A stretch of 29,533 nt of DNA from JAVBPP01 sp031549535 (GCA_031549535.1 JAVBPP010000080.1:1-29533); one strand, 5' to 3'. Numbered from the stretch's first letter, positions 6,768-14,733 are shown. Notes: generated by a model from the sequence alone, not told the origin. Translations and numbers: made by a program.

Positions 6768-8231
6768 ATGCATCACATTACAATAGCCTACATCGGCGGC
6801 GGTTCACGCGCATGGGCGCATAAGTATTTTACAGATTTACTTACGCAGGAGCAACTCTGCGGTGAACTGCGTTTATATGACATTGATGTCCCGGCTGCGG
6901 CGCGGAATGTCAAATACTTCAATAAGCTGCGCCGCGATAATCCGGAACAAGTGAAAAGCGATTGGACCTGTGCAGTGTACCCCGATGTGAATCAAGCGCT
7001 GCAGGGGGCGGACTTCGTCGTTATTTCCATTTTGCCTTACAGTTTTCGTAATATGGCGGTGGATGTGCATTATCCGGAGCGCACGGGCATTTGGCAGCCT
7101 GTTGGCGACACGGTCGGCCCGGGGGGCTATTCACGTATGCTGCGCACCCTGCCGACCTACCGTTTTTTTGCAAAAAAAATCCGGGAACACTGCCCGGATG
7201 CCTGGGTTATTAATTATACAAATCCGATGACCATGTGTATCAATACCCTCTACCGGGAGTTTCCGGAAATCAAGGCCTTTGGTTGCTGCCACGAGGTGTT
7301 TGGCACACAGGGGCTGCTCGCGCGCATCACAGGCCTGTACTTACTGCTCAGCGAACAAGGGCGCGCGCACTTTTTGCGGGCGGATTTGCACGCTGTGCTT
7401 CAAGAGCTGGCGGAACAAGGGCGAAAGGACTTTTTCAAGGATGAAAAGGGAATTCGCCGCCAGGAAATTATCACCAACGTGCAGGGCATCAACCACTTCA
7501 CTTGGATTGATAAGGCGGAATATCAAGGTATGGATTTGTTCCCGATTTATGCGGCCTATGTTCAAATGTGGCGGCAGTATCACGCGGAGCATAAAAAATT
7601 AAAGGGCTATCAGCGCAAGGAGGGTGTTAAGTTTGAGCTCTTCGAGCGTTACGGGCGTATCGCCGCGGCAGGGGATCGCCACCTGGCGGAGTTTATACCG
7701 GAGGACTATTTGACCGGCAAACACACAAAGCACTGGGGTTTTGGCCTAACCGGCGTTGGCGGACGGCTTTGGGGCGGACGCATGGAAAAATTGGCACTTT
7801 ACTGGAAGATTTGCCCCGTGGGTAAAGCGAAATTTCGCCCCTCCGGGGAGGAGGGCGTAAAACAAATCACAGCGCTGTGCGGGTTGGGTGACTTAACGAC
7901 CAATGTGAATCTTCCGAATATTGGGCAGCAGCCGAGCCTCACACAGGGCACAGCGGTTGAAACGAACGCGCTGTTCACAGAAGATAGCGTACAAGCCCTG
8001 CCGGCAGGTGAGATGAGCGAAGAGACCGCGGCCTTGGTAGACCGTCACGCCACCTGCCAAAAAGCCTTTGTCGAGGCCTTTTTTGCGGAGGATAAACAGG
8101 CGCTTTGCAAGGCTTTCTGCAGCGACCCGGCCGTGCAGCGCATCGGTGAAGAACGGGGAACAGAGCTGTTCGAGGAAATGATTTATCAGAATCAGGCAGT
8201 ACTGACAGAACCATGGCTGGTGCTTGGCTAA
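6768..8231 (+). CDS. GH4 family glycosidase, CHEV-motif (alpha-galacturonidase type)
   Basis: A 487-residue cytoplasmic GH4 enzyme. This family hydrolyses glycosides by an NAD+- and Mn2+-dependent oxidation/elimination route. The N-terminal nucleotide-binding motif is IAYIGGGSRAW (5-15), followed by ADFVVISILP, GDTVGPGG, the NYTNPM metal/substrate motif and CHEV at 174-177. The Cys-His of this last motif binds the metal, and its four letters track specificity in GH4. CHEV is the variant described for alpha-galacturonidases such as Bacillus LplD. I therefore predict release of galacturonic acid from short pectic oligomers, but related uronidases cannot be excluded. ATG 6768 has AAAGGAGG (6751-6758) at 9 bases. 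It has no signal peptide, so its substrate must be imported, perhaps by the nearby GPH transporter. Confidence 0.88.
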   Translation: MHHITIAYIGGGSRAWAHKYFTDLLTQEQLCGELRLYDIDVPAAARNVKYFNKLRRDNPEQVKSDWTCAVYPDVNQALQGADFVVISILPYSFRNMAVDVHYPERTGIWQPVGDTVGPGGYSRMLRTLPTYRFFAKKIREHCPDAWVINYTNPMTMCINTLYREFPEIKAFGCCHEVFGTQGLLARITGLYLLLSEQGRAHFLRADLHAVLQELAEQGRKDFFKDEKGIRRQEIITNVQGINHFTWIDKAEYQGMDLFPIYAAYVQMWRQYHAEHKKLKGYQRKEGVKFELFERYGRIAAAGDRHLAEFIPEDYLTGKHTKHWGFGLTGVGGRLWGGRMEKLALYWKICPVGKAKFRPSGEEGVKQITALCGLGDLTTNVNLPNIGQQPSLTQGTAVETNALFTEDSVQALPAGEMSEETAALVDRHATCQKAFVEAFFAEDKQALCKAFCSDPAVQRIGEERGTELFEEMIYQNQAVLTEPWLVLG

Positions 8232-8247
8232 TATCGTGTGGTATCAC

Positions 8248-8859
8248 TCATCGAAACTCTAGGAAGCGCACCACATGCCACAGCTGTGCAAGATAATCCG
8301 CACGGGCGTTTTTATACTTGAGGTAATAGGCATGCTCCCACACGTCAAACAGCAGCAGGGGAACGGCATTTTGTGCGAGCGTAGTCTCCTGATTGGCGAG
8401 GTTGACGATTTTCAGCTGTTGCTGCGCCGTCATGGCAAGGCAGGTCCAGCCGGAGCCGAATACCTCCATAGCTTGGTCTGTGAAGAGCTTTTGAAAATTC
8501 TGATAGGAAGAAAAGGTTTTGTTAATCAGTTCCGCAAGCCTGCCCTGCGGCTCGTGCCTCCCCTCTGCAGCCGGGCTAAGCCCCTCAAAGAACAGCATGT
8601 GGTTATAAACGCCCCCTGCGTTTTGTAATATTTTCGTGCGTGCCTCAGCGGGCAGCAGGTTGCCGCGCCGCAGAATCTGCTCCAGTTGCAACCGCTGCAG
8701 CACAGGGTACGGCTTGAGCGCCGCGTTTAGGTTGTCAACGTACGTTTGAAAATGCCGGTCATGGTGGTAATGCATCGTTTCCGTGTCTATGTAGGGCATC
8801 AGCGCGTTATAGGGATAGGGCAGTGCGGGCAACTCGTACGGGTAACGGTTATATGACAT
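8248..8859 (-). CDS. sodA: Superoxide dismutase, Mn/Fe type
   Basis: A 203-residue superoxide dismutase, the usual length, which turns superoxide into O2 and H2O2. The four metal ligands are visible by alignment to E. coli MnSOD: H32 (HYHHDRH), H87 (GGVYNH), D172 and H176 (FDVWEHAYYLKYKNARADYL). NAGG at 80-83 together with NQ at 156-157 is the pattern of Mn-type rather than Fe-type enzymes, but metal choice is not certain from sequence. There is no signal peptide, so it is cytoplasmic. An AAAGGAG about 10 bases upstream supports ATG 8859. It is convergent with the GH4 gene, with only 16 bases between and no clear terminator, and divergent from the amidase gene. Confidence 0.93.
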   Translation of the reverse strand: MSYNRYPYELPALPYPYNALMPYIDTETMHYHHDRHFQTYVDNLNAALKPYPVLQRLQLEQILRRGNLLPAEARTKILQNAGGVYNHMLFFEGLSPAAEGRHEPQGRLAELINKTFSSYQNFQKLFTDQAMEVFGSGWTCLAMTAQQQLKIVNLANQETTLAQNAVPLLLFDVWEHAYYLKYKNARADYLAQLWHVVRFLEFR

Positions 8860-8897
8860 CGCAATTCATCTCCTTTCCAACCATTTTATTTGTTCGG

Positions 8898-8918
8898 GTC
8901 ACAAAATGTGACTGTGAC
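8898..8918. promoter_or_regulatory. Inverted plus direct repeat between sod and amidase genes
   Basis: GTCACA and TGTGAC flank AAA as a perfect inverted repeat (8898-8912), and TGTGAC is repeated directly at 8913-8918. The last copy overlaps the candidate -35 of the amidase gene. It could be an operator for an unidentified regulator. Confidence 0.4.
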
Positions 8919-8942
8919 AAAAAAATTGGTAGAGCATAGGAT
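8914..8942 (+). promoter_or_regulatory. Candidate promoter of the amidase gene
   Basis: GTGACA (8914-8919) is 17 bases from TAGGAT (8937-8942). This matches the -35 consensus at 5 of 6 positions and the -10 at 4 of 6. Confidence 0.45.
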
Positions 8943-8963
8943 ATATGGAAAGGATGATGTAAG

Positions 8964-9704
8964 ATGCCAAGTGTTTTTTTAAGCCCCTCCACGCAGGAAT
9001 ATAACCCATACATAACCGGCGGCAACGAAGAGCTGTATATGAACCAGATTGCGGACGCCATGCAACCGCTGCTTGATTTGATTGGCATCCGTTATGGCCG
9101 CAACAATCCGGGGCAGGACGCGGCGGCAGCTGTGGAGCAGTCTAATGCCGGAAATTACGATTTGCACTTTGCCATTCACTCCAACGCCGCGCCCCCGCAA
9201 TTTTCCGGAAAGTTTCAAGGCCCCATCGTGTTTTATTACCCCGGCAGTGAAAACGGCAGGCGGGCGGCTGAAATTACCAAGGAGCATCTGCGGGAGATAT
9301 ATCCCAACCCATCTTTGCCCAAAACCGTAGCTTCGGCGGATTTGCTGGAGTTGCGCAAAACCACGGCTCCCGCGGCCTACGTGGAGATTGCTTACCATGA
9401 TAATCCGCAGGATGCCGCCTGGATTCAAAACAATATTCCCGCAATTGCGGATGCGCTTGTGGCATCCATTGCGGAATATTTTGGTGTGCCCTATGCCGCA
9501 GAAGATGGGGAGACACAGGGTGTTGTCATGCTGCAGAGCGGAACATTGAATCTGCGCGAGGCACCGCATACCAAGGCAAAGATAATCGGAAAGCTGTATA
9601 ACGGCGATGTCGTTCAGGTTTTACGGCGTTATCCGGGCTGGTATTTTGTGGATTATAACGGTCAACCGGGCTATGTCAGCGCCCAATATGTCTATTTAGT
9701 GTAA
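8964..9704 (+). CDS. Amidase_3-like protein with C-terminal SH3 domain
   Basis: A 246-residue two-domain protein. Residues 1-175 resemble N-acetylmuramoyl-L-alanine amidases (amidase_3), which cut the amide bond between muramic acid and the peptide stem of peptidoglycan. Visible catalytic-site residues are Glu22/23, H72 in AIHSNAA and E141 in YVEIAYHDN. Residues about 185-246 form a bacterial SH3 domain (SGTLNLREAP, then GDVVQVL, GWYFVDYNGQPGYVSAQYV), a usual cell-wall binding unit. Two things are odd. There is no signal peptide, and the first strand reads VFLSPSTQE where classical members have D-x-GHGG, so the first zinc His is missing. Export by holin-like release, lysis or a spore compartment is possible, but nothing nearby shows which. 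GGAAAGGATGATG upstream supports ATG 8964. Confidence 0.85.
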   Translation: MPSVFLSPSTQEYNPYITGGNEELYMNQIADAMQPLLDLIGIRYGRNNPGQDAAAAVEQSNAGNYDLHFAIHSNAAPPQFSGKFQGPIVFYYPGSENGRRAAEITKEHLREIYPNPSLPKTVASADLLELRKTTAPAAYVEIAYHDNPQDAAWIQNNIPAIADALVASIAEYFGVPYAAEDGETQGVVMLQSGTLNLREAPHTKAKIIGKLYNGDVVQVLRRYPGWYFVDYNGQPGYVSAQYVYLV

Positions 9705-9721
9705 GTTGTTTCATTTTCTGC

Positions 9722-9750
9722 TTGATTTTACCAGCCGGATGCCTTATAAT
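9722..9750 (+). promoter_or_regulatory. Promoter of the BMP lipoprotein gene
   Basis: TTGATT (9722-9727), a 17-base spacer and a perfect TATAAT (9745-9750) lie 37 bases before the start codon. Confidence 0.75.
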
Positions 9751-9786
9751 TTATAAAAGTAAAGCAGAAAATGGAGGAAAAGGATC

Positions 9787-10950
9787 ATGAAAAAACTTAG
9801 CATACTTCTCGCGGCGATTCTTGCGTTTTCCATGTTGTTCGTTTTGGCAGGTTGCGACAGCTTCGCCCCGAAGGAAGAGAAGAAAGACCCCGCAGGTACT
9901 GTCAAGCTGGCAAAAGACCAAGTGAAGATCGGTGTTTTGTACACAGGCTCCATTGAAGACAGCTCCGGCTACACCTATGCGCACCACGAGGGCATTAAGC
10001 AAATGATGGATAATCTGGGGCTAAACCAGGATAGCCAGCTTATTGTCAAGGATGGCCTTCCGGAAACGGAAACAGCCAAGGTTAAAGAGCAGCTTGAAGA
10101 GCTCATCAGTGGCGGCTGTAACATTATTTTTGCGAGCAACACCGGTTATATGGATATTATGAAGGAATATGCAGATAAAGAAGAAAATAAGAACATTATT
10201 TTCTCCAACTGCGGCGCAGACAAGAACAATGACGTCAACTTGACCAACTATTTTGGTCGCATGTATGAGGCGCGTTTCCTCTCCGGCCTTGCGGCGGGGT
10301 TAAAGGCAAAGCAGTTGAATGAAAAGAAAATCGGCTTTGTTGCCTCCCTGGGCAAGGATAGTTCTGAGGTTACGGGCGGCATCAATGCGTTTGCCCTGGG
10401 TTGCCAAACGGCTTTGGCGGATGCTGAGGTTATCGTTAAGGTGACCGGTGCCGCTGCCGATACAAATGCAGAGACTGCGGCCGCGAAAGATTTGATTGCG
10501 TCCGGCTGCAAGGTCATTGCGCAGAATTGCAACACCTCCGGCCCGCAGGCCGCCGCGCAGGAGCTTAAGGTATTTGGTTGCGGCGACAGCTCTGATATGG
10601 CAGTCGTCGCGCCTGACGCACAAATTTGTGCAGCCGTGTGGAATTGGGGCGTGTATTATGAAAAGGTAGTTTCCGAGGCAATGTCTGCAAAGTGGAAGCC
10701 GGTTAACTACTATGAGGGCATGAACGTCGGGCTCGTTGGCCTCTCCCAGTTGAACGAGAAGGCTGCGGCTCCCGGCACACAGCAGCTGGTGGATGAATAC
10801 ACGGCGAAAATCCAAAACGGAGAGTTCTTCGTGTTCACCGGTCCTCTGACAGATAATGCAGGCAACCAAGTGCTTGCGGCAGGTGAAAAACTGACGAACG
10901 AACAGATTATCAGCGGCATGAACTACTATTTGAAGGGCATTACATCTTGA
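9787..10950 (+). CDS. BMP-family substrate-binding lipoprotein (PnrA/Med-like)
   Basis: A 387-residue lipoprotein. The signal peptide ends in the lipobox LAGC with C23 as the lipidated residue. The mature part has the BMP (basic membrane protein) fold: KIGVLYTGSIEDSSGYTYAHHEGI, then GCNIIFASNTGYMD, NYFGRMYEARFLSGLAAG and KKIGFVASLG. Characterised relatives bind purine nucleosides for an ABC importer, and some clostridial members bind other small ligands, so the ligand is unproven. GGAGGAAAAGG upstream supports ATG 9787. No permease or ATPase gene is next to it. It is flanked by its own promoter and terminator, so it is monocistronic and must pair with a transporter encoded elsewhere. Confidence 0.9.
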   Translation: MKKLSILLAAILAFSMLFVLAGCDSFAPKEEKKDPAGTVKLAKDQVKIGVLYTGSIEDSSGYTYAHHEGIKQMMDNLGLNQDSQLIVKDGLPETETAKVKEQLEELISGGCNIIFASNTGYMDIMKEYADKEENKNIIFSNCGADKNNDVNLTNYFGRMYEARFLSGLAAGLKAKQLNEKKIGFVASLGKDSSEVTGGINAFALGCQTALADAEVIVKVTGAAADTNAETAAAKDLIASGCKVIAQNCNTSGPQAAAQELKVFGCGDSSDMAVVAPDAQICAAVWNWGVYYEKVVSEAMSAKWKPVNYYEGMNVGLVGLSQLNEKAAAPGTQQLVDEYTAKIQNGEFFVFTGPLTDNAGNQVLAAGEKLTNEQIISGMNYYLKGITS

Positions 10951-10971
10951 TGTAATACCTCCAAAAGTTAC

Positions 10972-11003
10972 AAGCGGCACATTCCTTGCGAATGTGCCGC
11001 TTT
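10972..11003. terminator. Terminator between the BMP gene and rodA
   Basis: A perfect 13-base-pair stem (10972-10984 with 10990-11002, loop CTTGC) is followed by TTTCTGTGTTC. It sits between convergent genes and may act on both, though the tail for the - strand is weak. Confidence 0.75.
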
Positions 11004-11023
11004 CTGTGTTCTGTGGGTTTTTG

Positions 11024-12202
11024 TCATCCGGCAAAGGCCGATTTGTTGTTCATCCTAAAGTCTACAGGCTTCTTTTCTTGGTTAAAGCGGTTCACACTCA
11101 ACACCAGGCCGATGCCGATGAATACGCAAAGGTTAGAGGAGCCGCCCGCGCTGAAAAACGGGAGCGTGATGCCGATACAGGGCAACATTTTCATGCACAT
11201 ACCAATGTTGATGATGGTTTGTATGCCAATCATAATCGCAATACCGTAACAGAGCAGATTGCCCGTTCGGTCACGGGATTTTCTTGCGACGAGAAGAATC
11301 AAAACGATGATCACGGCAATCAAGAGTAGCGCCGCAATTGCCCCTAAAAACCCCAGCTCTTCCCCAATGACGGAAAAAATCATATCGCTCTCGCTCACCG
11401 GCACCTTTCCGCTTTGGGTATATTCCCCGTGGAACAGCCCCTGCCCACGCAGCTGCCCGGAACCGATGGCGTTCACGCCTTGCTGCTGCTGGTAAATTAC
11501 GGTATTATACTCCGATTGTGCCATGCCGGAGGGGTAATACACCGCGAGAAAGCGATTCTTTTGGTAAGAGGAAAAAAACTTTATCCAGAGCACGGGGGAG
11601 ACGGCGGTAGCCAAAGCGGCGGCGGCGGCAAAATAACGGTAATACAGGCCGCTGACATACAGAAGGCCGACAAAAATAAACATAAATACCAGCGCCGAAC
11701 CGAGGTCTCCTGTCTGAATCACAAGGGCAATGGGGAGTAGACCGTGCAGGCCAAGCAGTGCAACATTTTTTATTTTATTAATTTCTGAGCCTACAGCGTT
11801 TAAGTGCAGAGAGAAGGTCATAACAAAGCCGATTTTCACCAGTTCCGAGGGCTGAAAGTTAACTCCACCGATAGAAATCCAGCTGATGGCGTCCTTACGT
11901 GCCTCTGACCCGTAGTTTCCGATGAAAAACAGAGAAACCATTAGCCCTACGCATACCAAGGCAACAATTGGCCAAAGCCGCAGCACCAATTCATAATCAA
12001 TAAAGGAAATAATCAAACAAATGATAAAGCCAAGGCCGATAGCGATTAGCATGATAAACGACTCGCGCGATAAAAAACTTCCATCCGTCAGCTTATGCAG
12101 TGTTGCGCTGTGAACCATCAAAACGCCGAAGGCTGAGGTGATAACACAGAGCAAAACCAACAGCGGGTTCGTATCCCATATCATTTGCTTAAGCCGTTTC
12201 AT
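11024..12202 (-). CDS. rodA: RodA-type SEDS peptidoglycan glycosyltransferase
   Basis: A 392-residue multi-pass protein of the SEDS family (RodA/FtsW/SpoVE), which polymerises lipid II into glycan strands together with a class B PBP. About ten hydrophobic segments are present. Family motifs are GGVNFQPSELVKIGFVM, QTGDLGSALVFM, the long outer loop from SYQKNRF to SESD with the expected catalytic Asp just before MIFSVIGEELGFLGA, and GITLPFFSAGGSSN near the end. INIGMC-x-x-LP-x-x-G and the loop shape favour RodA (elongation) over FtsW, but the split is not firm. No mreBCD or PBP gene is adjacent. ATG 12202 has only a weak GGATTGG ribosome site. It has its own promoter, divergent from tsaE. Confidence 0.9.
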   Translation of the reverse strand: MKRLKQMIWDTNPLLVLLCVITSAFGVLMVHSATLHKLTDGSFLSRESFIMLIAIGLGFIICLIISFIDYELVLRLWPIVALVCVGLMVSLFFIGNYGSEARKDAISWISIGGVNFQPSELVKIGFVMTFSLHLNAVGSEINKIKNVALLGLHGLLPIALVIQTGDLGSALVFMFIFVGLLYVSGLYYRYFAAAAALATAVSPVLWIKFFSSYQKNRFLAVYYPSGMAQSEYNTVIYQQQQGVNAIGSGQLRGQGLFHGEYTQSGKVPVSESDMIFSVIGEELGFLGAIAALLLIAVIIVLILLVARKSRDRTGNLLCYGIAIMIGIQTIINIGMCMKMLPCIGITLPFFSAGGSSNLCVFIGIGLVLSVNRFNQEKKPVDFRMNNKSAFAG

Positions 12203-12237
12203 AATTGCCGACCAATCCTAACCTGTTTGATACCTCT

Positions 12238-12266
12238 AGTATACGTTGCCGATGACATAATTTCAA
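12238..12266 (-). promoter_or_regulatory. Promoter of rodA
   Basis: On the - strand, TTGAAA (12261-12266), a 17-base spacer and TATACT (12238-12243) lie 36 bases upstream of the rodA start. Confidence 0.7.
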
Positions 12267-12276
12267 GTAAAAACAC

Positions 12277-12305
12277 TTTATTTGTGATTTTACTTGTGCT
12301 ATACT
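12277..12305 (+). promoter_or_regulatory. Promoter of the tsaE-tsaB-rpiB operon
   Basis: TATACT (12300-12305) is preceded by TGC, giving an extended -10. The -35 at 17 bases is weak (TTTATT, 12277-12282). Confidence 0.6.
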
Positions 12306-12347
12306 GTTTCTATTAAAATGTCAATGGGAAAGGGGCGTACGCGGCGG

Positions 12348-12791
12348 ATGATGGAGCTTCTGTCCCGTAATGCCAGGCAAACGCAGGAAATTGCCGCCGC
12401 AGTCGCGGCGCGGCTGAAGCCCGGAGATGTTGTGGCGCTTTTCGGTGGCTTGGGCGCGGGGAAAACCGCTTTCGTCAGCGGCCTTGCGCAAGGGTTGGGT
12501 ATTCACTGTGCGGTGAGCAGCCCAACTTTTGCGCTGGTGAATCACTATCCGGGGGAAATTCCGCTGTATCATTTTGACATGTACCGTATCAAGTCCTGGG
12601 AGGATTTATACTCCATTGGCTTTTTTGACTATCTGGATATGTCCGCAATTTTAGCCATTGAATGGAGTGAAAATATTGAAAATGCCCTGCCGCAGGGGCA
12701 TTACCGTGTAGAAATCACAACAGAGCAAGATGCGGAAACACGAAAAATTCGAATTTTTGGAGTGGATGCCCTTGATATCCCTGGCGCTTGA
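12348..12791 (+). CDS. tsaE: tRNA threonylcarbamoyladenosine biosynthesis ATPase TsaE
   Basis: About 147 residues, the usual length. TsaE is the ATPase of the TsaB-TsaD-TsaE complex that puts t6A on A37 of ANN-decoding tRNAs. The Walker A motif is GGLGAGKT (33-40), then SSPTFALVNHY, LYHFDMYRI and the late AIEWSENI, all conserved in the family. The residue after the first Gly of the P-loop is Gly where most members have Asp or Glu. The start is unsure: in-frame ATGs exist at 12318, 12324, 12348 and 12351, and AAAGGGG (12329-12335) is 12 bases before 12348. I chose 12348 because the protein then begins at the conserved part. It overlaps tsaB. Confidence 0.9.
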   Translation: MMELLSRNARQTQEIAAAVAARLKPGDVVALFGGLGAGKTAFVSGLAQGLGIHCAVSSPTFALVNHYPGEIPLYHFDMYRIKSWEDLYSIGFFDYLDMSAILAIEWSENIENALPQGHYRVEITTEQDAETRKIRIFGVDALDIPGA

Positions 12792-13476
12792 CAGCTCCGC
12801 AAAAACAGCCAGCACGGCTCTGCTCTGCGATGGCAGGCTGCTGTGCGAGCAATATACAAACAACGGATTGACGCACAGCGAAACCTTGGTGCCCATGGTA
12901 CAAAATACATTGCAGGCGGCGCGCCTTACGATGCGGCAGGTGGACTTGCTTGTTGTAACCAACGGACCGGGTTCCTTCACCGGAGTACGCATTGGGATAG
13001 CCGCCGCCAAGGGTTTGGCAATGCCGCATGGCACCCCCTGCGTTGGCGTTTCCACGTTGGAGGCAATGGCGTATAATTTGTTGGGACAAGAAGGTATTGC
13101 CTGCTGTATGATGGATGCACGCTGCGGGCAAGTTTATTGTGCATTGTTTCGCTGCGAACGAGGCGCTATTACGCGCCTGACGGCAGACAAGGCACTCCCC
13201 GCGCAAGAACTGTCGGAACAATTACAGCCTTATGAGGGGGAGCGAATTTGTTTGTTGGGGGACGGCGCGGCGTTATATTATGATCGATTTGCGGCGCATT
13301 ACAAAGGCTGTGCTCTCGCACCGGAGCATCTGCTTTATCAGCGCGCGTGTGGCGCGGCGTTTGCTCAACATGCAACCGGTACGATGGGCGGGAGCGCGGA
13401 GCAGTTACAGCCCGCTTACCTGCGCCTGCCGCAGGCGGAACGGGAATTGCGTAGAAAGGAAGAGGATATTAAATGA
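12766..13476 (+). CDS. tsaB: tRNA threonylcarbamoyladenosine biosynthesis protein TsaB
   Basis: About 236 residues. TsaB is the ASKHA-fold partner that dimerises with TsaD in t6A synthesis. The family start ISLALDSSAKTASTALL and the signature NGPGSFTGVRIGIAAAKGLA are clear, followed by VSTLEAMA and MMDARCGQVYCALF. The start is ambiguous. ATG 12766 has GGAG only 3 bases upstream, whereas TTG 12772 has the same site at 9 bases and would give the typical short N-terminus. Either way the gene overlaps the end of tsaE by about 20-26 bases, so translation is probably coupled. tsaD and rimI, often in this operon, are not here. Confidence 0.9.
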   Translation: MPLISLALDSSAKTASTALLCDGRLLCEQYTNNGLTHSETLVPMVQNTLQAARLTMRQVDLLVVTNGPGSFTGVRIGIAAAKGLAMPHGTPCVGVSTLEAMAYNLLGQEGIACCMMDARCGQVYCALFRCERGAITRLTADKALPAQELSEQLQPYEGERICLLGDGAALYYDRFAAHYKGCALAPEHLLYQRACGAAFAQHATGTMGGSAEQLQPAYLRLPQAERELRRKEEDIK

Positions 13477-13907
13477 AAATAGCCATTGCATGTGACCATG
13501 GCGGCTACCGCTTAAAACAGGCTATCATAGAGCACTTTGCGGAAACCGGAGTTACTTACCGAGATTTTGGTTGTGACAGTTCAGATTCGGTTGACTATGT
13601 GCCTTTTGCAAAACAAGTTTCACAGGCAGTTGCAAACGGGAGCTATGCCTTGGGTATCCTCTGCTGCGGTACCGGCATTGGTATGTCGATTGCGGCAAAT
13701 AAGGTGAAGGGCATACGTGCGGCTGTGGCGAGTGACAGTTTTTCTGTCCGTATGACGCGGGAACATAACAACGCAAATATTCTGTGTTTGGGTGGCCGTG
13801 TTGTCGGCGATGGTCTGGCACTGGATTTGGTGGATTTATTCCTCAGCACCCCGTTCTGCGGGGAGGAGCGGCATGTGCGCCGCGTGCAGCAGATAGAAGA
13901 GCAATAA
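13473..13907 (+). CDS. rpiB: Ribose-5-phosphate isomerase B
   Basis: A 144-residue RpiB/LacAB-type sugar-phosphate isomerase that interconverts ribose 5-phosphate and ribulose 5-phosphate in the pentose phosphate pathway. The conserved ACDHGGYRLK start (6-15), the catalytic Cys in ILCCGTGIGMSIAANK (C65), and SVRMTREHNNANILCLGGR, which carries the active-site His, are all present. The length is that of RpiB. A LacA/LacB role is less likely because there are no lac-type neighbours. Its ATG overlaps the tsaB stop by four bases (ATGA), so it is translationally coupled as the third gene of the operon. AGGAAGAGG upstream is the ribosome site. Confidence 0.94.
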   Translation: MKIAIACDHGGYRLKQAIIEHFAETGVTYRDFGCDSSDSVDYVPFAKQVSQAVANGSYALGILCCGTGIGMSIAANKVKGIRAAVASDSFSVRMTREHNNANILCLGGRVVGDGLALDLVDLFLSTPFCGEERHVRRVQQIEEQ

Positions 13908-13934
13908 CTTCATTTTGTTGAGGGGGATGGTTTC

Positions 13935-14705
13935 ATGCGGGCTTGCAAGAAACGTGTTATCACAACAGTTGCGCTGATTTTCACCATTCTGACATTACTT
14001 TGTAGCTGCGGCAGTTATGGTCAAACAAACAACAGCACAACAGTTTCATCATCCACTATGATGAAAACTACTGAAACCACCAATGAAACGGCTACCGATT
14101 ATTGGGAAGGCAAAGAAATACCAAAATATGCCGGAACATATCAAGTAGAGGAAAGAGCCGGGGGAACGATAAACGCGACTGAAATCAAGAAAACAGCGCT
14201 TGGGAAGATATACGAAGTAGAGCTTGATTTAAAGACGAGTTCGTTGGAAAGTATAGAAAAAAGCCGGCTCGCGCTAGGGTACTTTTATGTTCAAGGCGAA
14301 AAAATACTAAGATGCGATAAAAGCGATTCGGCTGACGTCTTCGTACAAAAAGGTGAGTTCCCCCCAAATGCTACTGTTATTTTTCAAGATACAGAAAAAC
14401 CTGATTCGCTCCAAGCGGATGCAAAAGGTTTCCACGAGTTCATTACCGTGCAAGGGAATACGGTTGTTTATCACTCATATTCCAACTTGGTTGAAACAGG
14501 CTTTTACGAAGATTTTTTCTGGGAAAAAGGGGTTGGCTTAATAGCGTATCGCAGTGGTTTTGGAGCCCAAAGAGATGAATTATATGTTCATTTCACGCAA
14601 GAAACGGTTTCGTCCCAAACAGGAATACAGCCAATTATTCCTCTGGCAAAGCCAAATTCAACGAGACGATGGCCTACATTAACGGAACATATATCCATAG
14701 AATGA
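13935..14705 (+). CDS. Putative lipoprotein of unknown function
   Basis: 256 residues; I do not recognise the family. The N-terminus is a lipoprotein signal: basic ACKKR, a hydrophobic stretch, and LCSC with C25 as the likely lipidated residue. A Thr/Ser-rich linker follows (about 30-55: TNNSTTVSSSTMMKTTETTN), then a soluble domain with mostly beta-type, alternating sequence and no obvious catalytic motif (YAGTYQVEER, GTINATEIKK, FHEFITVQGN, FWEKGVGLIAYRSGFG). The GVGLI-x-YRSGFG region recalls clostridial surface lipoproteins whose last repeat reports on a folded beta-sheet, but this is only an impression. AGGGGG (13921-13926) at 8 bases supports ATG 13935. It is visibly more AT-rich than its neighbours. 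A possible 40-codon ORF follows. Confidence 0.8.
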   Translation: MRACKKRVITTVALIFTILTLLCSCGSYGQTNNSTTVSSSTMMKTTETTNETATDYWEGKEIPKYAGTYQVEERAGGTINATEIKKTALGKIYEVELDLKTSSLESIEKSRLALGYFYVQGEKILRCDKSDSADVFVQKGEFPPNATVIFQDTEKPDSLQADAKGFHEFITVQGNTVVYHSYSNLVETGFYEDFFWEKGVGLIAYRSGFGAQRDELYVHFTQETVSSQTGIQPIIPLAKPNSTRRWPTLTEHISIE

Positions 14706-14733
14706 AATTTAGCGGACAGGAGAGCGTATTGGA

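Noticed and set aside
8232..8275. TGTGGT/ACCACA arms around the GH4-sod junction as a terminator
   Set aside because: Six base pairs with a loop of about 27 bases, extending into the sod coding region, and no U-tract.
8979..9569. 196-codon open frame on the - strand
   Set aside because: It is antisense to the amidase-like gene, which has clear domain motifs.
10300..11034. 244-codon open frame on the - strand
   Set aside because: It is antisense to the BMP lipoprotein gene and runs through the terminator hairpin; Cys/His/Arg-rich composition typical of a shadow frame.
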